Positions 17,301-28,332 of a stretch of DNA of 36,001 nt are shown here, piece after piece. The stretch's first letter is position 1. Each line of letters starts with the position of its first letter. The position numbers and the translations under genes were made by a program. Origin of the DNA: an uncultured Neglectibacter sp. (GTDB lineage: Bacteria > Bacillota > Clostridia > Oscillospirales > Acutalibacteraceae); the NCBI GenBank assembly GCA_904374805.1, contig CAJFEW010000013.1:1-36001 (forward strand), read 5' to 3'. The notes under the pieces are model-generated. The model was not told the DNA's origin, ran no database searches, and saw nothing but the letters and a program-made list of their open reading frames with translations.

Positions 17301-17828
17301 GAGGCCGTGGGGTATGATATGTATGTGAAGCTCTTAAACGAGGCGGTCTCCCTGATGAAGGGCGAGGAACCCACCCGTCCTGTGGATCAGGAATGTCTGG
17401 TGGACCTGCAGGTGCAGGCCCACATTCCGGAGAGTTACATCGACAGCCTAAGCCTGCGGCTGGACGTGTACCGGCGCATTGCAGAAGTGGAGACCGAAGA
17501 GGACGCCATGGATGTGACAGACGAGCTGATCGACCGTTTTGGGGAGCCGCCCGCTTCCGTGCGGGGGCTTTTGGACATCGCTTTGCTGCGCAACACCGCC
17601 GCCCGGCTGGGGATCACCGAGGTGAAACAGCAGGGATCCTCCCTGCTGATCTACAAGCAGAAGTTCGACGTTGCCGAAGTGGGCCCCCTCATCCAAGCCT
17701 TAGGCGGCCGGGTGCTCCTCTCTGCAGGCAGCAAGCCCTACATCAGCGTGAAGATGGCGAATCAATCCCCCACCCAGGCTTTGGCGGAAGTTTTAAAGGC
17801 TATGGAACAGGTGGCTTCTGGGCAATAG
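14355..17828 (+). CDS. mfd: Transcription-repair coupling factor Mfd
   Basis: Mfd binds RNA polymerase stalled at DNA damage, pushes it off with ATP-driven DNA translocation and recruits UvrA. The 1157-residue protein has the normal length and domain order. A UvrB-like N-terminal region contains GQFSRRGGIVDFYSPG. The CarD-like polymerase-interacting domain begins near residue 490 (LSPGDYVVHATHGIGLFEGI). The RecG-like translocase has Walker A GDVGFGKTEVA (about 642), the DEEQRFG box (about 744), LSATPIPRTLNMA, and the motif V-VI region IIETGVDVP and QLRGRVGRS. The C-terminal TRCF domain follows. AGGAGG stands upstream of the ATG. No terminator is seen between pth and mfd. A new promoter follows for the lipoprotein gene. 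Confidence 0.98.
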   Translation: MEVVRNALSHWPDYIRLEEAVKNQAVPAAVTGVSEIHKSCLLAALRKSTGRRLLLVAGDEGEAQRFQEDLFSLGLRPVFYPLRDFCFRDTTGVSHEYERLRLEALSQLQSGRCDCVIACIDAALQYTIPPKELEKRLFPVEAGAASEMDALVKALVQCGYTREDQIEGPGQFSRRGGIVDFYSPGASAPVRVEFWGDEIDSLSYFDLDSQRRTEPVDAVMLAPCVEVIPENPIILAQKIEKLASSLRGKTAPKAKEILRGEGEKLKNGLHIGSLDKFLPLVYGETATLFDYFPRETSLLVFSEGNKLKERMRTSLWQWGEDLKSFLAEGVLCKGLDHYSEDWEYALGRAQHAPTLFLDLFARGAYEIPTRTLVNVNVKQLPVWAGGTQLLADDLRPLLDLGRACVVLCGTPRAGIALAEDLKAMGLPAGYLETVSTAAPGTVTVTPGTLSAGFELPEANFALLSHGRMAAVKQKKRKRDKNSKEISSLSELSPGDYVVHATHGIGLFEGIHKLEMNGVTKDYIKVRYAKNDTLYVPVTQLDLVSKYIGPREDSAVKLSRLGGADWQRQKTKVRKAVKDIAKELIQLYAQRMQQKGFAFPPDGEWQHDFESHFAFEETEDQLRCIQEIKDDMEREVPMDRLLCGDVGFGKTEVALRAAFKCVTAGKQCAILVPTTILAWQHYQTILRRMEGFPVDVELLSRFRTPRQQDEILRKVRRGSIDIVVGTHRLVSKDVKFHDLGLVVIDEEQRFGVAQKEKLKEVCHTADVLTLSATPIPRTLNMALSGIRDMSVIEEAPHDRHPVQTYVLEYDGGVIADAIRRELRRGGQVYYLHNDVASIQQTVARLQQLVPEARYGVGHGKMNEEELSEVWRQLLDHEIDVLVCTTIIETGVDVPMANTLIIENADRMGLSQLHQLRGRVGRSSRRAYAYLTYTPNKALTEIAQKRLSAIREFTEFGSGFKIAMRDLEIRGAGNILGGEQHGHMEAVGYDMYVKLLNEAVSLMKGEEPTRPVDQECLVDLQVQAHIPESYIDSLSLRLDVYRRIAEVETEEDAMDVTDELIDRFGEPPASVRGLLDIALLRNTAARLGITEVKQQGSSLLIYKQKFDVAEVGPLIQALGGRVLLSAGSKPYISVKMANQSPTQALAEVLKAMEQVASGQ

Positions 17829-17852
17829 AAGCCCCTTTTCACAAATTCTGTG

Positions 17853-17881
17853 TAGACAAATTCCCCAAAGTAGGGTATAAT
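17853..17881 (+). promoter_or_regulatory. Sigma-A promoter of the lipoprotein gene
   Basis: TAGACA (17853-17858), 17 bases, then TATAAT (17876-17881). It starts 25 bases after the mfd stop codon, so the lipoprotein can be expressed independently of mfd. Confidence 0.85.
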
Positions 17882-17928
17882 GTTTCCCGTTCGACGTAAA
17901 TTTTACTTTTTGAAAGGCATGATCACCC

Positions 17929-19113
17929 ATGAGAATTTTTTGGAAACGAGCTGCCGCCGGTTTGCTGGCCCTGGCCATGTGCCTGAGCTTTGCCGGCTGC
18001 TACGATGAAAATAAAACCTGGGCCGCCCGGCGCGGTGACGACGTTCTGCCCATCGGCGGTTACATCTACTATTTGTACAGCGCTTATTCCGAGGCTGCCA
18101 ACCAGGTGGACAGCGACACCGCTGTGCTGGACGCCACCGTTGAGGACCAGGAGGCTTCCGAATGGATTCGGAACCGGGCCATGGACTATCTGCGCAGCTA
18201 CTACTATATGGACGAGAAGTTTGACGAATACGGTCTGGAGATCACCGAAGAGGACCAGAACGAAATCGATACTTCCACCAACAGCGTGTGGGCCTATTAC
18301 CAGGACACCTTTGAAACCCTGGGCATTGCCAAAGAGTCCTTTGACCAGGCGTACACCCAGTACAACCTGAAATATGAAAAGGTCATGACCGCCATGTACG
18401 GAGAAGGCGGCGAACTGGAGATGCCCGAGTCGGAGATGGAAACCTACTTCACCGACAACTACTACGACTACGAATACTTCTACGCCTCCATGAGCAAGAC
18501 CGACGAGGATGGCAACAGCGTGGAGCTCTCCGATGAGGAGCGGCAGGACATGCTGGACCAGCTCAACAACTATGTGGAGGAGATCAACAGCGGGGAAACC
18601 ACACTGGAAACCGCCGCCAACGATTTTGCCTACCTGATGGCGCGGGACTCCACCTACAACGCTCCTGGGCCCTCTCAGCCTGACAGCATCAGCCAGGATC
18701 TGCGGGAGGCCATCGAGTCCCTGGATGAGGGCGAAGCCGGCCTGGCAGAAAGCTCTTCCGGCTACTATGTGGTTCGCCGTCTTCCCATTGCCGACGCCTA
18801 TGAAACGGTGGTGGCCAACGAAAACGACCGCTACACCCTGCTGGCTGCCATGAAGTCGGAGGAGTTCAACGACTACGTCATTGAGCAGTCCGCCAGCCTG
18901 GAAGGCATTGAACTGAACCAGGAGGCCATTGACAGCATCCGTCTTTCCTCCATGGTGACGGACAGCAACCGCAACGGCACGGTGAGCGCCGCTTCCAGCA
19001 CCTCCTCCACCACGGAGGAATCCAGCTCCAGCCAGGTGTCCAGCGAGGAGAGCAGCGCTTCCAGCGACGCAGAGAGCAGCTCGTCGGAAACCAGCTCCAC
19101 GGCGGAGGAATAA
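17929..19113 (+). CDS. SurA/PrsA-like lipoprotein with Ser/Glu-rich tail
   Basis: A lipoprotein signal (basic MRIFWKR, hydrophobic core, lipobox SFAGC with Cys24) anchors this 394-residue protein outside the membrane. The region about 38-200 is acidic and Tyr-rich, helical in appearance, and resembles the SurA N-terminal chaperone domain. About 200-285 is parvulin-like (AANDFAYLMARDS, ESLDEGEAGLAES, GYYVVRRL). The usual GGxLG motif of active PrsA-type peptidyl-prolyl isomerases is not visible, so it may act only as a chaperone. Residues about 340-394 are nearly pure Ser, Glu, Thr and Ala and look disordered. A PrsA-like gene just after mfd is a familiar arrangement in clostridia. AAAGG precedes the ATG, with promoter upstream and terminator downstream: a single-gene unit. 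Confidence 0.85.
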   Translation: MRIFWKRAAAGLLALAMCLSFAGCYDENKTWAARRGDDVLPIGGYIYYLYSAYSEAANQVDSDTAVLDATVEDQEASEWIRNRAMDYLRSYYYMDEKFDEYGLEITEEDQNEIDTSTNSVWAYYQDTFETLGIAKESFDQAYTQYNLKYEKVMTAMYGEGGELEMPESEMETYFTDNYYDYEYFYASMSKTDEDGNSVELSDEERQDMLDQLNNYVEEINSGETTLETAANDFAYLMARDSTYNAPGPSQPDSISQDLREAIESLDEGEAGLAESSSGYYVVRRLPIADAYETVVANENDRYTLLAAMKSEEFNDYVIEQSASLEGIELNQEAIDSIRLSSMVTDSNRNGTVSAASSTSSTTEESSSSQVSSEESSASSDAESSSSETSSTAEE

Positions 19114-19139
19114 GATCTTTCAAAAAGTGCATATCATGA

Positions 19140-19180
19140 GGGCGTACCGCGAACACTTTTGCGGTACGCCCTTTCTCTTT
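19140..19180 (+). terminator. Strong terminator after the lipoprotein gene
   Basis: A perfect 11-bp stem (GGGCGTACCGC at 19140-19150, GCGGTACGCCC at 19161-19171) has a 10-base loop and is followed by TTTCTCTTT. It separates the lipoprotein from the V-ATPase promoter. Confidence 0.93.
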
Positions 19181-19238
19181 ATAGCGGTGGCAAAGCGCAA
19201 ACAATTATAACAAAAAATTTTCTATTTAAAAAAATATT

Positions 19239-19268
19239 TTGACAATCTTGGTATGGTAGGAGTATAAT
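19239..19268 (+). promoter_or_regulatory. Sigma-A promoter of the V-type ATPase operon
   Basis: TTGACA (19239-19244) and TATAAT (19263-19268) are both perfect, with an 18-base spacer. The DNA just upstream is A/T-tract rich and could act as an UP element. No operator dyad was seen. Confidence 0.9.
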
Positions 19269-19290
19269 GACTGTACTGTTTTTCCAAAAC

Positions 19291-19323
19291 CCGGGAACCC
19301 TTCTCCAAAAGGGTCGTTCCCGG
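19291..19323 (+). promoter_or_regulatory. Leader hairpin directly upstream of the V-ATPase ribosome binding site
   Basis: CCGGGAA pairs with TTCCCGG, and inside it CCCTT pairs with AAGGG around a short loop. The stem ends four bases before the AGGAGG at 19327-19332. It would cap the ~14-base 5' end of the operon mRNA and could stabilise it or affect ribosome loading. Confidence 0.55.
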
Positions 19324-19340
19324 CAGAGGAGGTGGAAAAC

Positions 19341-19661
19341 TTGACAGCAGATGTGATGAAGGCGGTGGATCAAGCGGAGCAGGAGGCGCGAAACCGAATC
19401 CTTGCAGCGCGGAGCCAGGCGGAGCAAATCCGGCAGGAGGCCGCAGCCCGGGGACAGCAGCTGCAAGACGCCGCCCAAAAGGAAGCCCGCAAGCGCGGAC
19501 AGGTTCTTCGGGCCGCTGCCCAAGCAGAGGGGGAACGGCGTCAGGCAGCCCTTCTGGAGGAGGCGGCCCAGGAGGAGGCCCGGCTGGAACAGCTGGCCCA
19601 GCGCCGGCAAGCGCAGGCAACCAAGGCTGTGCAAAAGATCGTGCTGGAAAGGGGGCGGTAA
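19341..19661 (+). CDS. ntpF: V-type ATPase peripheral stalk subunit (G/H type)
   Basis: A 106-residue, almost wholly helical, Ala/Glu/Gln/Arg-rich protein with heptad-like spacing, as expected for the stalk subunit that pairs with subunit E to hold the catalytic head against rotation. I call it NtpF from its position as first gene in the order known from Enterococcus hirae (ntpFIKECGABD) plus its composition; sequence alone would not decide it. The start is taken as TTG at 19341, eight bases after AGGAGG. A GTG at 19332 is in frame but overlaps the ribosome binding site. The next gene begins four bases after its stop. Confidence 0.82.
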   Translation: MTADVMKAVDQAEQEARNRILAARSQAEQIRQEAAARGQQLQDAAQKEARKRGQVLRAAAQAEGERRQAALLEEAAQEEARLEQLAQRRQAQATKAVQKIVLERGR

Positions 19662-19665
19662 GGTC

Positions 19666-22180
<2,515 letters not shown>

Positions 22181-22206
22181 GCGCTCCTCAGAAGGAGGGA
22201 AGTCCC

Positions 22207-22803
22207 ATGAAGGGATTGGAAGGAATTTTAGAACAGATTCAGCAGGACTCCCAAAACCAGGCGGAGGAAATCCTCGCCGCCGCAAGGCGGGACGCAGAGG
22301 CAACGGTGCAAGCGGCCCAGCAAGAAGGACAGCGCCAGGCAGCGGAAATTATGGAAGCCGCCCAAAAAGAGGCGGAGGCTTTCCGGCAACGGGCGGAATC
22401 TGCGGCGCTCTTGGAAAAGCGGGACCGGATTCTGCGAAAAAAACAGCAGCTCATCCAAGCCTGCCTGCGGCAAGCCTGCAGCGATTTGGAACAGGCGCCT
22501 CCAGAGGAATATTTCGCCATGTGGCTGCAGTTGGCCTCACAGATCGCCCAGCCGGGAGAGGGGGTCCTGCAGTGCAACGTCCGGGACCTGGAGCGCATGC
22601 CGCCGGACTTTCCCCAGCGGCTGGAGAGCCTTCCTGGCCACATACGGGTCGATCCCACACCGGGCAACATGGAGAGCGGCTTCCTACTCTCTTACGGGGA
22701 CATAGACAGCAACTGCTCCTTTCCGGCCCTGTTTCAGGAACGGCTGGAAGAGCTGCGGGATGCGGCCGGGGCTATCCTGTTCGCCCCGGATGACCCTGCG
22801 TAG
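22207..22803 (+). CDS. ntpE: V-type ATPase subunit E
   Basis: Subunit E is the long partner of the peripheral stalk. The 198-residue product has an N-terminal coiled coil (about 1-95; alternating EEILAAARRDAEA and QRQAAEIMEAAQKEA) and a C-terminal globular part that ends with a GGFLLSYGDI-like segment (GFLLSYGDIDSN), as in family members. The ATG at 22207 follows AAGGAGG by eight bases. An in-frame ATG at 22178 overlapping the ntpK stop is less likely. It is followed after 14 bases by ntpC. Confidence 0.9.
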   Translation: MKGLEGILEQIQQDSQNQAEEILAAARRDAEATVQAAQQEGQRQAAEIMEAAQKEAEAFRQRAESAALLEKRDRILRKKQQLIQACLRQACSDLEQAPPEEYFAMWLQLASQIAQPGEGVLQCNVRDLERMPPDFPQRLESLPGHIRVDPTPGNMESGFLLSYGDIDSNCSFPALFQERLEELRDAAGAILFAPDDPA

Positions 22804-22817
22804 AAAGAAGGTGTCCC

Positions 22818-23777
22818 ATGGAAGAATATATTTACGCGGCGGCCCGGGTACACGCCCGGGAAAATTCCCTGCTGCGCCAGACCGATTTGGAGCGGTTGAT
22901 GGCATGCGCCACGGAGCAGGAGTGCTTCCAAGTGCTGCGGGACAAAGGCTGGTCTGCAGACGCCCCCTCCGCGGAAGAGCTTTTGGCAGCGGAGGAGGAA
23001 AAAACCTGGGCTTTTTTGCGGGAACTCTCCCAAGACACAGCGCCCTTTTCCCTGCTGCAGCTGCCTGTAGACTGCAACAATCTGAAAGCTGCTGTCAAAT
23101 GCTGCCTTCACGAGGAGGTTCCGGAATCCCTCTTTTTGCCGGGAGGGTCTTTGTCTCCGGAGGAACTGCTGCAGCGAAGCCGGGAAGGGGATTTTTTCCC
23201 TCTCCCCTCCCCTTGGGGCGCTGCCGGGGAACAGGCCCGCACAACGCTGCTGCAGACTAAGGACGGCCAGCTCAGCGACGCCCTGGTGGATCGGGCCTGT
23301 ATGGAGGAAATGCTGCGCCTAGGGGAAGAAAGCGGCTTGGAAGTGCTCCAGCGCTACGGGGAGTGGACGGTGGCTACTGCGGACCTGCACCTGGCGGTGC
23401 GGGCCTGCCGGGCCGGGAAAAACCGTGAGTTTTACCAGCTCTCCCTGGCCCCCTGCCGCAGCTTGAACGTGGAGGAGCTCACAGAGGCGGCCCTGCGGGG
23501 AGAACAAGAGCTGTTTGCCTTTTTGGCCACACAACCGTGGGCGGAAGGCGCCCAGCTGCTGCAGACCTCCTCCTCTGCTTTTGAGCGGTGGCGGGACAAC
23601 CAGGCCATGGAGCTGATTCGCCCGGAAAAGTACGAAACGCTGACAGCCGGCCCGCTGTTTGCCTTCGGGGCGGCACGGCAGCAGGAAATCCGCACGGTTC
23701 GGATGATTCTCTCCGGCAAACGGAACGGCTTGGAGGAACAAAGCATTCGGGAAAGGCTGCGAGAAACCTATGTATAA
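22818..23777 (+). CDS. ntpC: V-type ATPase subunit C (d/AC39 type)
   Basis: Subunit C is the funnel-shaped adaptor that couples the central shaft to the K ring. The 319-residue, mostly helical protein begins MEEYIYAAARVHARE and contains repeats of short helices such as VDCNNLKAAVKC, LYVDRACMEEM-like LVDRACMEEML, and ELIRPEKYETLTAGPLFAFGAARQQEIRTVRMILSGK-type ending with the conserved EIRTVRMI. The last segment is diagnostic for the family. It overlaps the next gene by eight bases. AAGAAGG precedes the ATG. Confidence 0.9.
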   Translation: MEEYIYAAARVHARENSLLRQTDLERLMACATEQECFQVLRDKGWSADAPSAEELLAAEEEKTWAFLRELSQDTAPFSLLQLPVDCNNLKAAVKCCLHEEVPESLFLPGGSLSPEELLQRSREGDFFPLPSPWGAAGEQARTTLLQTKDGQLSDALVDRACMEEMLRLGEESGLEVLQRYGEWTVATADLHLAVRACRAGKNREFYQLSLAPCRSLNVEELTEAALRGEQELFAFLATQPWAEGAQLLQTSSSAFERWRDNQAMELIRPEKYETLTAGPLFAFGAARQQEIRTVRMILSGKRNGLEEQSIRERLRETYV

Positions 23778-24084
23778 AATTGGGGTAATTGGTGATCGGG
23801 ACAGCGTGTACGGCTTTGGCGCCCTGGGGCTGGATGTATTTCCGGCCCAGACCGGGGAACAGGCCGCAGAATTGCTGCGCAAGCTGGCGGAAGACGGCTA
23901 CGGGGTGCTCTACGTAACCGAGGGGCTCTGCGCCGGCATGGAGGAGGAGTTGGAGCAGCTGCGGAAACGGCCCCTGCCGGCCGTGGTGCCCATACCGGGG
24001 CTGCAGGGCAACACAGGCTTGGGCATGGCTCAGGTAAAAAAATCTGTGGAACAAGCCGTCGGTTCCGACATATTGGGTGAGTAG
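23770..24084 (+). CDS. ntpG: V-type ATPase subunit F (central shaft)
   Basis: A 104-residue protein starting [20 protein letters not shown], the hallmark beginning of V-ATPase subunit F, which binds subunit D in the rotor shaft and can regulate ATP hydrolysis. It has the Rossmann-like pattern with [10 protein letters not shown] and [10 protein letters not shown]. It is named ntpG by analogy with E. hirae; other systems call it atpF. Its start lies inside the ntpC end, so the two are translationally coupled. It is followed by the longest gap in the operon. Confidence 0.93.
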   Translation: MYKIGVIGDRDSVYGFGALGLDVFPAQTGEQAAELLRKLAEDGYGVLYVTEGLCAGMEEELEQLRKRPLPAVVPIPGLQGNTGLGMAQVKKSVEQAVGSDILGE

Positions 24085-24116
24085 GCTTTGTTCGCACAGG
24101 AACGCGGGGCCGGAAC

Positions 24117-24151
24117 GGGCAATTGCCCAAGGAAATCCCACGGGATTTTCC
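24117..24151 (+). other. Hairpins in the ntpG-ntpA gap
   Basis: The 97-base gap between subunits F and A holds a perfect 12-base palindrome (GGGCAATTGCCC, 24117-24128). Just after it lies a near-perfect hairpin at 24131-24151 (GGAAATCCC with GGGATTTTCC, one bulge), followed by a short T-run at 24157-24161. It may act as a weak attenuator or an RNA-processing or stability element before the catalytic genes. No promoter was recognised in the gap. Confidence 0.45.
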
Positions 24152-24181
24152 GGCACTTTTTGGAAACGGGGGAATCATAGC

Positions 24182-25951
24182 ATGAGCAAAGGCACAATCA
24201 AAAAGGTGGCGGGCCCCCTGGTCATTGCCAAAGGGATGCGGGACGCCAACATGTTTGACGTGGTCCGGGTGAGCTCTCAGCGGCTGATCGGGGAAATTAT
24301 CGAAATGCACGGAGACGAGGCCTCCATTCAGGTGTACGAGGAGACCGCGGGCCTGGCGCCTGGGGCCCCGGTGGAATCCACGGGAGAGCCCATGAGCGTG
24401 GAGCTGGGGCCGGGCCTCCTTGGGAGCATTTACGACGGTATTCAACGGCCGCTGGACGAGATCTGGAAGCTGACCGGCAACAACCTGCGCCGGGGTGTGG
24501 AGGTGCCCGCTTTAAAACGGGATCGGAAGTGGCAGTTTGTCCCCACGGTCCAGGTGGGCGACACAGTGGCAGCAGGGGATGTGCTGGGCACTGTGCAGGA
24601 AACGGAGATCGTCACCCACAAGATTTTGGTGCCCCCCGGCCTGCTGGGCACTGTAAAAGAGATCCGTACAGGCGAGTTTACCGTGACGGAGACGGTGGCC
24701 ATCGTAGAAAGCCCCGACGGTCGGGAGGTCCCCCTGTCACTGCTGCAGCGCTGGCCTGTGCGGCGAGGCCGGCCCTATCAGAAAAAACTCTCCCCCCACA
24801 TGCCGCTGATTACAGGACAGCGGGTGATCGACACCCTCTTCCCCCTGGCCAAGGGCGGTGTGGCGGCGGTGCCCGGGCCCTTTGGCAGCGGCAAGACGGT
24901 GGTCCAGCACCAGCTGGCCAAGTGGGCCGAAGCGGACATTGTGGTCTACATCGGCTGCGGGGAACGGGGCAACGAAATGACGGACGTGTTAAACGAATTC
25001 CCGGAACTGCAGGATCCCAAAACCGGCTACTCCCTCATGAAGCGCACGGTGCTCATCGCCAACACCTCCGACATGCCGGTGGCGGCCCGGGAGGCCTCCA
25101 TCTACACCGGCATCACCATTGCGGAATACTTCCGAGACATGGGGTACTCGGTAGCGCTGATGGCGGATTCCACCTCTCGGTGGGCGGAGGCGTTGCGGGA
25201 GATGTCCGGACGCCTGGAAGAGATGCCCGGCGAAGAGGGCTATCCGGCCTATCTGGGCAGCCGCTTGGCCCAGTTCTACGAACGAGCCGGCCGGGTGGTC
25301 ACATTGGGCAGAGAAGAGCGGGAGGGCACCCTCTCTGTGATTGGGGCGGTTTCCCCTCCCGGCGGCGACATCTCGGAGCCGGTGGCCCAGGCCACCCTGC
25401 GGATTGTCAAGGTCTTCTGGGGATTGGACTCCAACCTGGCTTACAAGCGGCACTTTCCTGCGGTAAACTGGCTGACCAGCTACTCCCTGTATTTGGACAC
25501 TTTAGAGCCTTGGTTTGCTCAACATGTGGCGGAGGACTGGGTGCAGCTGCGGGCTCAGCTCATGGGCCTGCTCCAAGACGAGGCGGAGCTGGAGGAGATT
25601 GTCCAGCTGGTGGGCATGGACGCCCTGTCTGCCCCAGACCGCCTGAAACTGGAGGCTGCCCGCTCCATCCGGGAAGACTTCCTCCACCAAAACGCCTTTG
25701 ATCCGGTGGACACGTACACGCCCCTGGCCAAACAGCACGCCATGATGGCGCTGATTCTGCGCTATTACCAAGAAAGCAAGGAGGCGCTGGAACAAGGGGC
25801 TCCCATGGAAACCCTGCTGGCCTTACCGGTGCGGGAGCAGATTGGACGGTTTAAATACACAGACCCCGGCCAAGTGCAGGAAAAATATGACGCCATCCTC
25901 TCCCAGCTGGAGAGAGAAGTACAAGCGGCAACCGCAAAGGAGGAAGCATAA
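24182..25951 (+). CDS. ntpA: V-type ATPase catalytic subunit A
   Basis: Subunit A hydrolyses ATP in the A3B3 head. The 589-residue length and domain order are standard: a beta-barrel start ([19 protein letters not shown]), the bulge domain unique to A subunits (about 110-190), P-loop GPFGSGKT at 232-239, [13 protein letters not shown], the [14 protein letters not shown] segment, and a helical C-terminus. The frame runs 35 codons further left, but the ATG at 24182 follows GGGGGAA and gives the conserved beginning. Its stop overlaps the ntpB start by one base (TAATG). Confidence 0.98.
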   Translation: MSKGTIKKVAGPLVIAKGMRDANMFDVVRVSSQRLIGEIIEMHGDEASIQVYEETAGLAPGAPVESTGEPMSVELGPGLLGSIYDGIQRPLDEIWKLTGNNLRRGVEVPALKRDRKWQFVPTVQVGDTVAAGDVLGTVQETEIVTHKILVPPGLLGTVKEIRTGEFTVTETVAIVESPDGREVPLSLLQRWPVRRGRPYQKKLSPHMPLITGQRVIDTLFPLAKGGVAAVPGPFGSGKTVVQHQLAKWAEADIVVYIGCGERGNEMTDVLNEFPELQDPKTGYSLMKRTVLIANTSDMPVAAREASIYTGITIAEYFRDMGYSVALMADSTSRWAEALREMSGRLEEMPGEEGYPAYLGSRLAQFYERAGRVVTLGREEREGTLSVIGAVSPPGGDISEPVAQATLRIVKVFWGLDSNLAYKRHFPAVNWLTSYSLYLDTLEPWFAQHVAEDWVQLRAQLMGLLQDEAELEEIVQLVGMDALSAPDRLKLEAARSIREDFLHQNAFDPVDTYTPLAKQHAMMALILRYYQESKEALEQGAPMETLLALPVREQIGRFKYTDPGQVQEKYDAILSQLEREVQAATAKEEA

Positions 25952-27327
25952 TGCCCAGGGAATATCGAACCATTCAAGAAGTGGCAGGACCTCTGATGCT
26001 GGTGAAGGGCGTGGAAGGAGTCGCCTACGACGAGCTGGGGGAAATTGAGCTTTTCAACGGGGAAAAACGCCGCTGCAAAGTGCTGGAAATCAACGAGGGC
26101 AACGCCCTGGTGCAGCTGTTTGAGAGCTCTACCGGCATCAGCCTGGAAAGCAGCAAGGTCCGCTTTCTGGGTCACAGCATGGAGCTGGGGGTCAGCGAGG
26201 ATATGCTGGGCCGGGTGTTTGACGGCCTGGGGCGGCCCATTGACGGCGGGCCTGAAATCCTGCCGGACCGGCGGGTGGACGTGAACGGCCTGCCCATGAA
26301 CCCTGCCGCCCGCAACTATCCCCAGGAGTTCATCCAGACCGGTGTGTCCGCCATCGACGGGCTGAACACGCTGGTGCGGGGGCAGAAACTGCCCATCTTC
26401 TCCGCCAGCGGCCTCCCCCACGCCCAACTGGCGGCCCAAATTGCCCGGCAAGCCAAAGTGCGGGGGACGCAAGAGCCCTTTGTGGTGGTGTTCGCCGCCA
26501 TGGGCATCACCTTTGAAGAGTCGGACTTCTTCGTAAAAAGCTTTCAGGAGACGGGGGCCATCGACCGGACTGTGCTCTTTGTAAACCTGGCCAACGACCC
26601 TGCGGTGGAGCGCATCGCCACTCCCAAAATGGCCTTGACCGCCGCAGAGTACCTGGCCTTTGAGAAAGACATGCATGTACTGGTGATCCTGACGGACATC
26701 ACCAACTACGCAGACGCCCTGCGGGAAATTTCCGCCGCCCGCAAGGAAGTCCCCGGCCGGCGGGGGTATCCCGGATATATGTACACAGACCTGGCCTCCC
26801 TCTACGAGCGGGCTGGGCGGCAGAAGGGCAAGGCCGGTTCCATTACCCTTATCCCCATTTTGACCATGCCGGAAGACGACAAGACCCACCCGATCCCCGA
26901 TTTGACCGGCTATATCACCGAGGGGCAGATCATTTTGAGCCGGGAGCTCTACCGCAAAAACATCGCGCCTCCTATCGACGTGCTGCCCTCCCTGTCCCGT
27001 TTGAAAGACAAGGGAATCGGCCAGGGAAAAACCCGGGAAGATCACGCTGCCACCATGAACCAGCTCTTCGCCGCCTATGCCCGGGGCAAAGACGCCAAGG
27101 AACTGATGGTGGTGCTGGGGGAGGCTGCCCTCACAGAAACCGACAAACTTTACGCCAACTTCGCAGACGCCTTTGAGCGGGAGTATGTATCCCAAGGATA
27201 CCGGACAGACCGGTCTGTGGAAGAGACCTTAGACTTGGGCTGGAAGCTGCTGGGGATGCTGCCCCGCAGCGAACTCAAGCGCATCAGCGACGCCCTTTTG
27301 GATGAATACTACGGAAAGGTGGAATAA
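25951..27327 (+). CDS. ntpB: V-type ATPase regulatory subunit B
   Basis: The 458-residue B subunit alternates with A in the head. It keeps the fold but lacks a working P-loop: the equivalent stretch reads [12 protein letters not shown], as in other B subunits. Other family landmarks are [63 protein letters not shown] and [25 protein letters not shown] inside the end of ntpA drives its start. ntpD follows after two bases. Confidence 0.98.
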   Translation: MPREYRTIQEVAGPLMLVKGVEGVAYDELGEIELFNGEKRRCKVLEINEGNALVQLFESSTGISLESSKVRFLGHSMELGVSEDMLGRVFDGLGRPIDGGPEILPDRRVDVNGLPMNPAARNYPQEFIQTGVSAIDGLNTLVRGQKLPIFSASGLPHAQLAAQIARQAKVRGTQEPFVVVFAAMGITFEESDFFVKSFQETGAIDRTVLFVNLANDPAVERIATPKMALTAAEYLAFEKDMHVLVILTDITNYADALREISAARKEVPGRRGYPGYMYTDLASLYERAGRQKGKAGSITLIPILTMPEDDKTHPIPDLTGYITEGQIILSRELYRKNIAPPIDVLPSLSRLKDKGIGQGKTREDHAATMNQLFAAYARGKDAKELMVVLGEAALTETDKLYANFADAFEREYVSQGYRTDRSVEETLDLGWKLLGMLPRSELKRISDALLDEYYGKVE

Positions 27328-27329
27328 CC

Positions 27330-27989
27330 GTGGCACAGCGTTTGCAGGTGAATCCCACCCGCATGGAGCTCACCCGGCTGAAACGGAAGCTGGCCACCGC
27401 CACCCGGGGCCACAAGCTTTTAAAGGACAAACGGGATGAGCTGATGCGGCAGTTTTTAGAGCGGGTGCGGGAAAACCGCCGTCTGCGCCTTCAGGTGGAA
27501 GCGGGAATCCGCCGGGCCAACGAACAGTTCATGCTGGCCCGGGCCAGCATGCAGGACGCCGCTCTGAACACGGCCCTGCTGGTTCCCAAACAGCAGATCC
27601 GCCTGGAGTGCGCCGTGGAGAACGTGATGAGCGTGGAGGTGCCAACATTCACCTTTCACACCCGCACGCCCCAGGAGAGCGACATGTTCCCCTACGGGTT
27701 CGCCTTTACCTCCGGGGACTTGGACGACGCCATCCGCTCCCTGAATCAGGTGTTCCCCGCTATGCTGCAGTTGGCGGAAAGTGAAAAATCCTGCCAGCTG
27801 ATGGCAGCGGAAATTGAGAAAACGCGCCGCCGTGTGAACGCCTTAGAACATGTGATGATACCCCAGCTGCTGGAAACCATTCAGTATATCTCCATGAAGC
27901 TGGACGAGAATGAACGCTCCACCCAGGTGCGGCTGATGAAAGTAAAAGACCAGATGCTCCAAGAGGCCCACGGGTACGACACACGGTAA
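27330..27989 (+). CDS. ntpD: V-type ATPase subunit D (central shaft)
   Basis: Subunit D is the antiparallel coiled-coil shaft that turns within the A3B3 head. The 219-residue protein has the typical start (VNPTRMELTRLKRKLATATRGHKLLKDKRDEL; GTG start codon) and the matching C-terminal helix (RRRVNALEHVMIPQLLETIQYI). Both halves are long amphipathic helices. It is the last gene; a strong terminator follows about 60 bases on. No extra ntpH or ntpJ gene (E. hirae regulator and K+ uptake protein) is present. Confidence 0.95.
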   Translation: MAQRLQVNPTRMELTRLKRKLATATRGHKLLKDKRDELMRQFLERVRENRRLRLQVEAGIRRANEQFMLARASMQDAALNTALLVPKQQIRLECAVENVMSVEVPTFTFHTRTPQESDMFPYGFAFTSGDLDDAIRSLNQVFPAMLQLAESEKSCQLMAAEIEKTRRRVNALEHVMIPQLLETIQYISMKLDENERSTQVRLMKVKDQMLQEAHGYDTR

Positions 27990-28045
27990 ACAGAGATAGG
28001 CCTACAGAGATCTTGTCTCCTACCAGACCCGCGTCTTTGACACAC

Positions 28046-28082
28046 AAAAAGGACGGCTGGAAACATCCAAGCCGTCCTTTTT
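28046..28082. terminator. Bidirectional terminator between ntpD and rubredoxin
   Basis: GGACGGCT (28051-28058) pairs with AGCCGTCC (28070-28077), with five A before and five T after the stem. It works for the V-ATPase operon (plus) and the rubredoxin gene (minus). Confidence 0.92.
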
Positions 28083-28098
28083 GTGCTTTGTGCAAAGA

Positions 28099-28257
28099 TT
28101 ACTCCTGAGAGAACTGATCCTTGCCTACGCCGCACAGGGGGCAGACCCAATCTTCGGGAAGATCTTCAAACTTGGTGCCGGGAGCAATGCCGTTGTCGGG
28201 ATCGCCCACCTCAGGATCGTAGCGGTAGCCGCAAACGTCGCATACATAAACGTCCAT
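28099..28257 (-). CDS. Rubredoxin
   Basis: A 52-residue one-iron electron carrier. The protein starts [20 protein letters not shown] and ends with [15 protein letters not shown]. The two CxxC pairs (Cys6/Cys9 and Cys39/Cys42) coordinate a single iron, and the [17 protein letters not shown] loop is standard. It carries electrons, for example to rubrerythrin, superoxide reductase or oxygen reductases that protect anaerobes; none of these partners is in the window. AGGAGG stands before the ATG. A dyad (ATGCTA/TAGCAT) lies about 80 bases upstream. It is a single-gene unit ended by the shared terminator. Confidence 0.96.
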   Translation of the reverse strand: MDVYVCDVCGYRYDPEVGDPDNGIAPGTKFEDLPEDWVCPLCGVGKDQFSQE

Positions 28258-28332
28258 GATTTTTCCTCCTTTGCTGGATTCGCCAGGGGTCTCTGAGTGA
28301 GAAAAAAGACTCCTGCTCTACACGACCATAAT

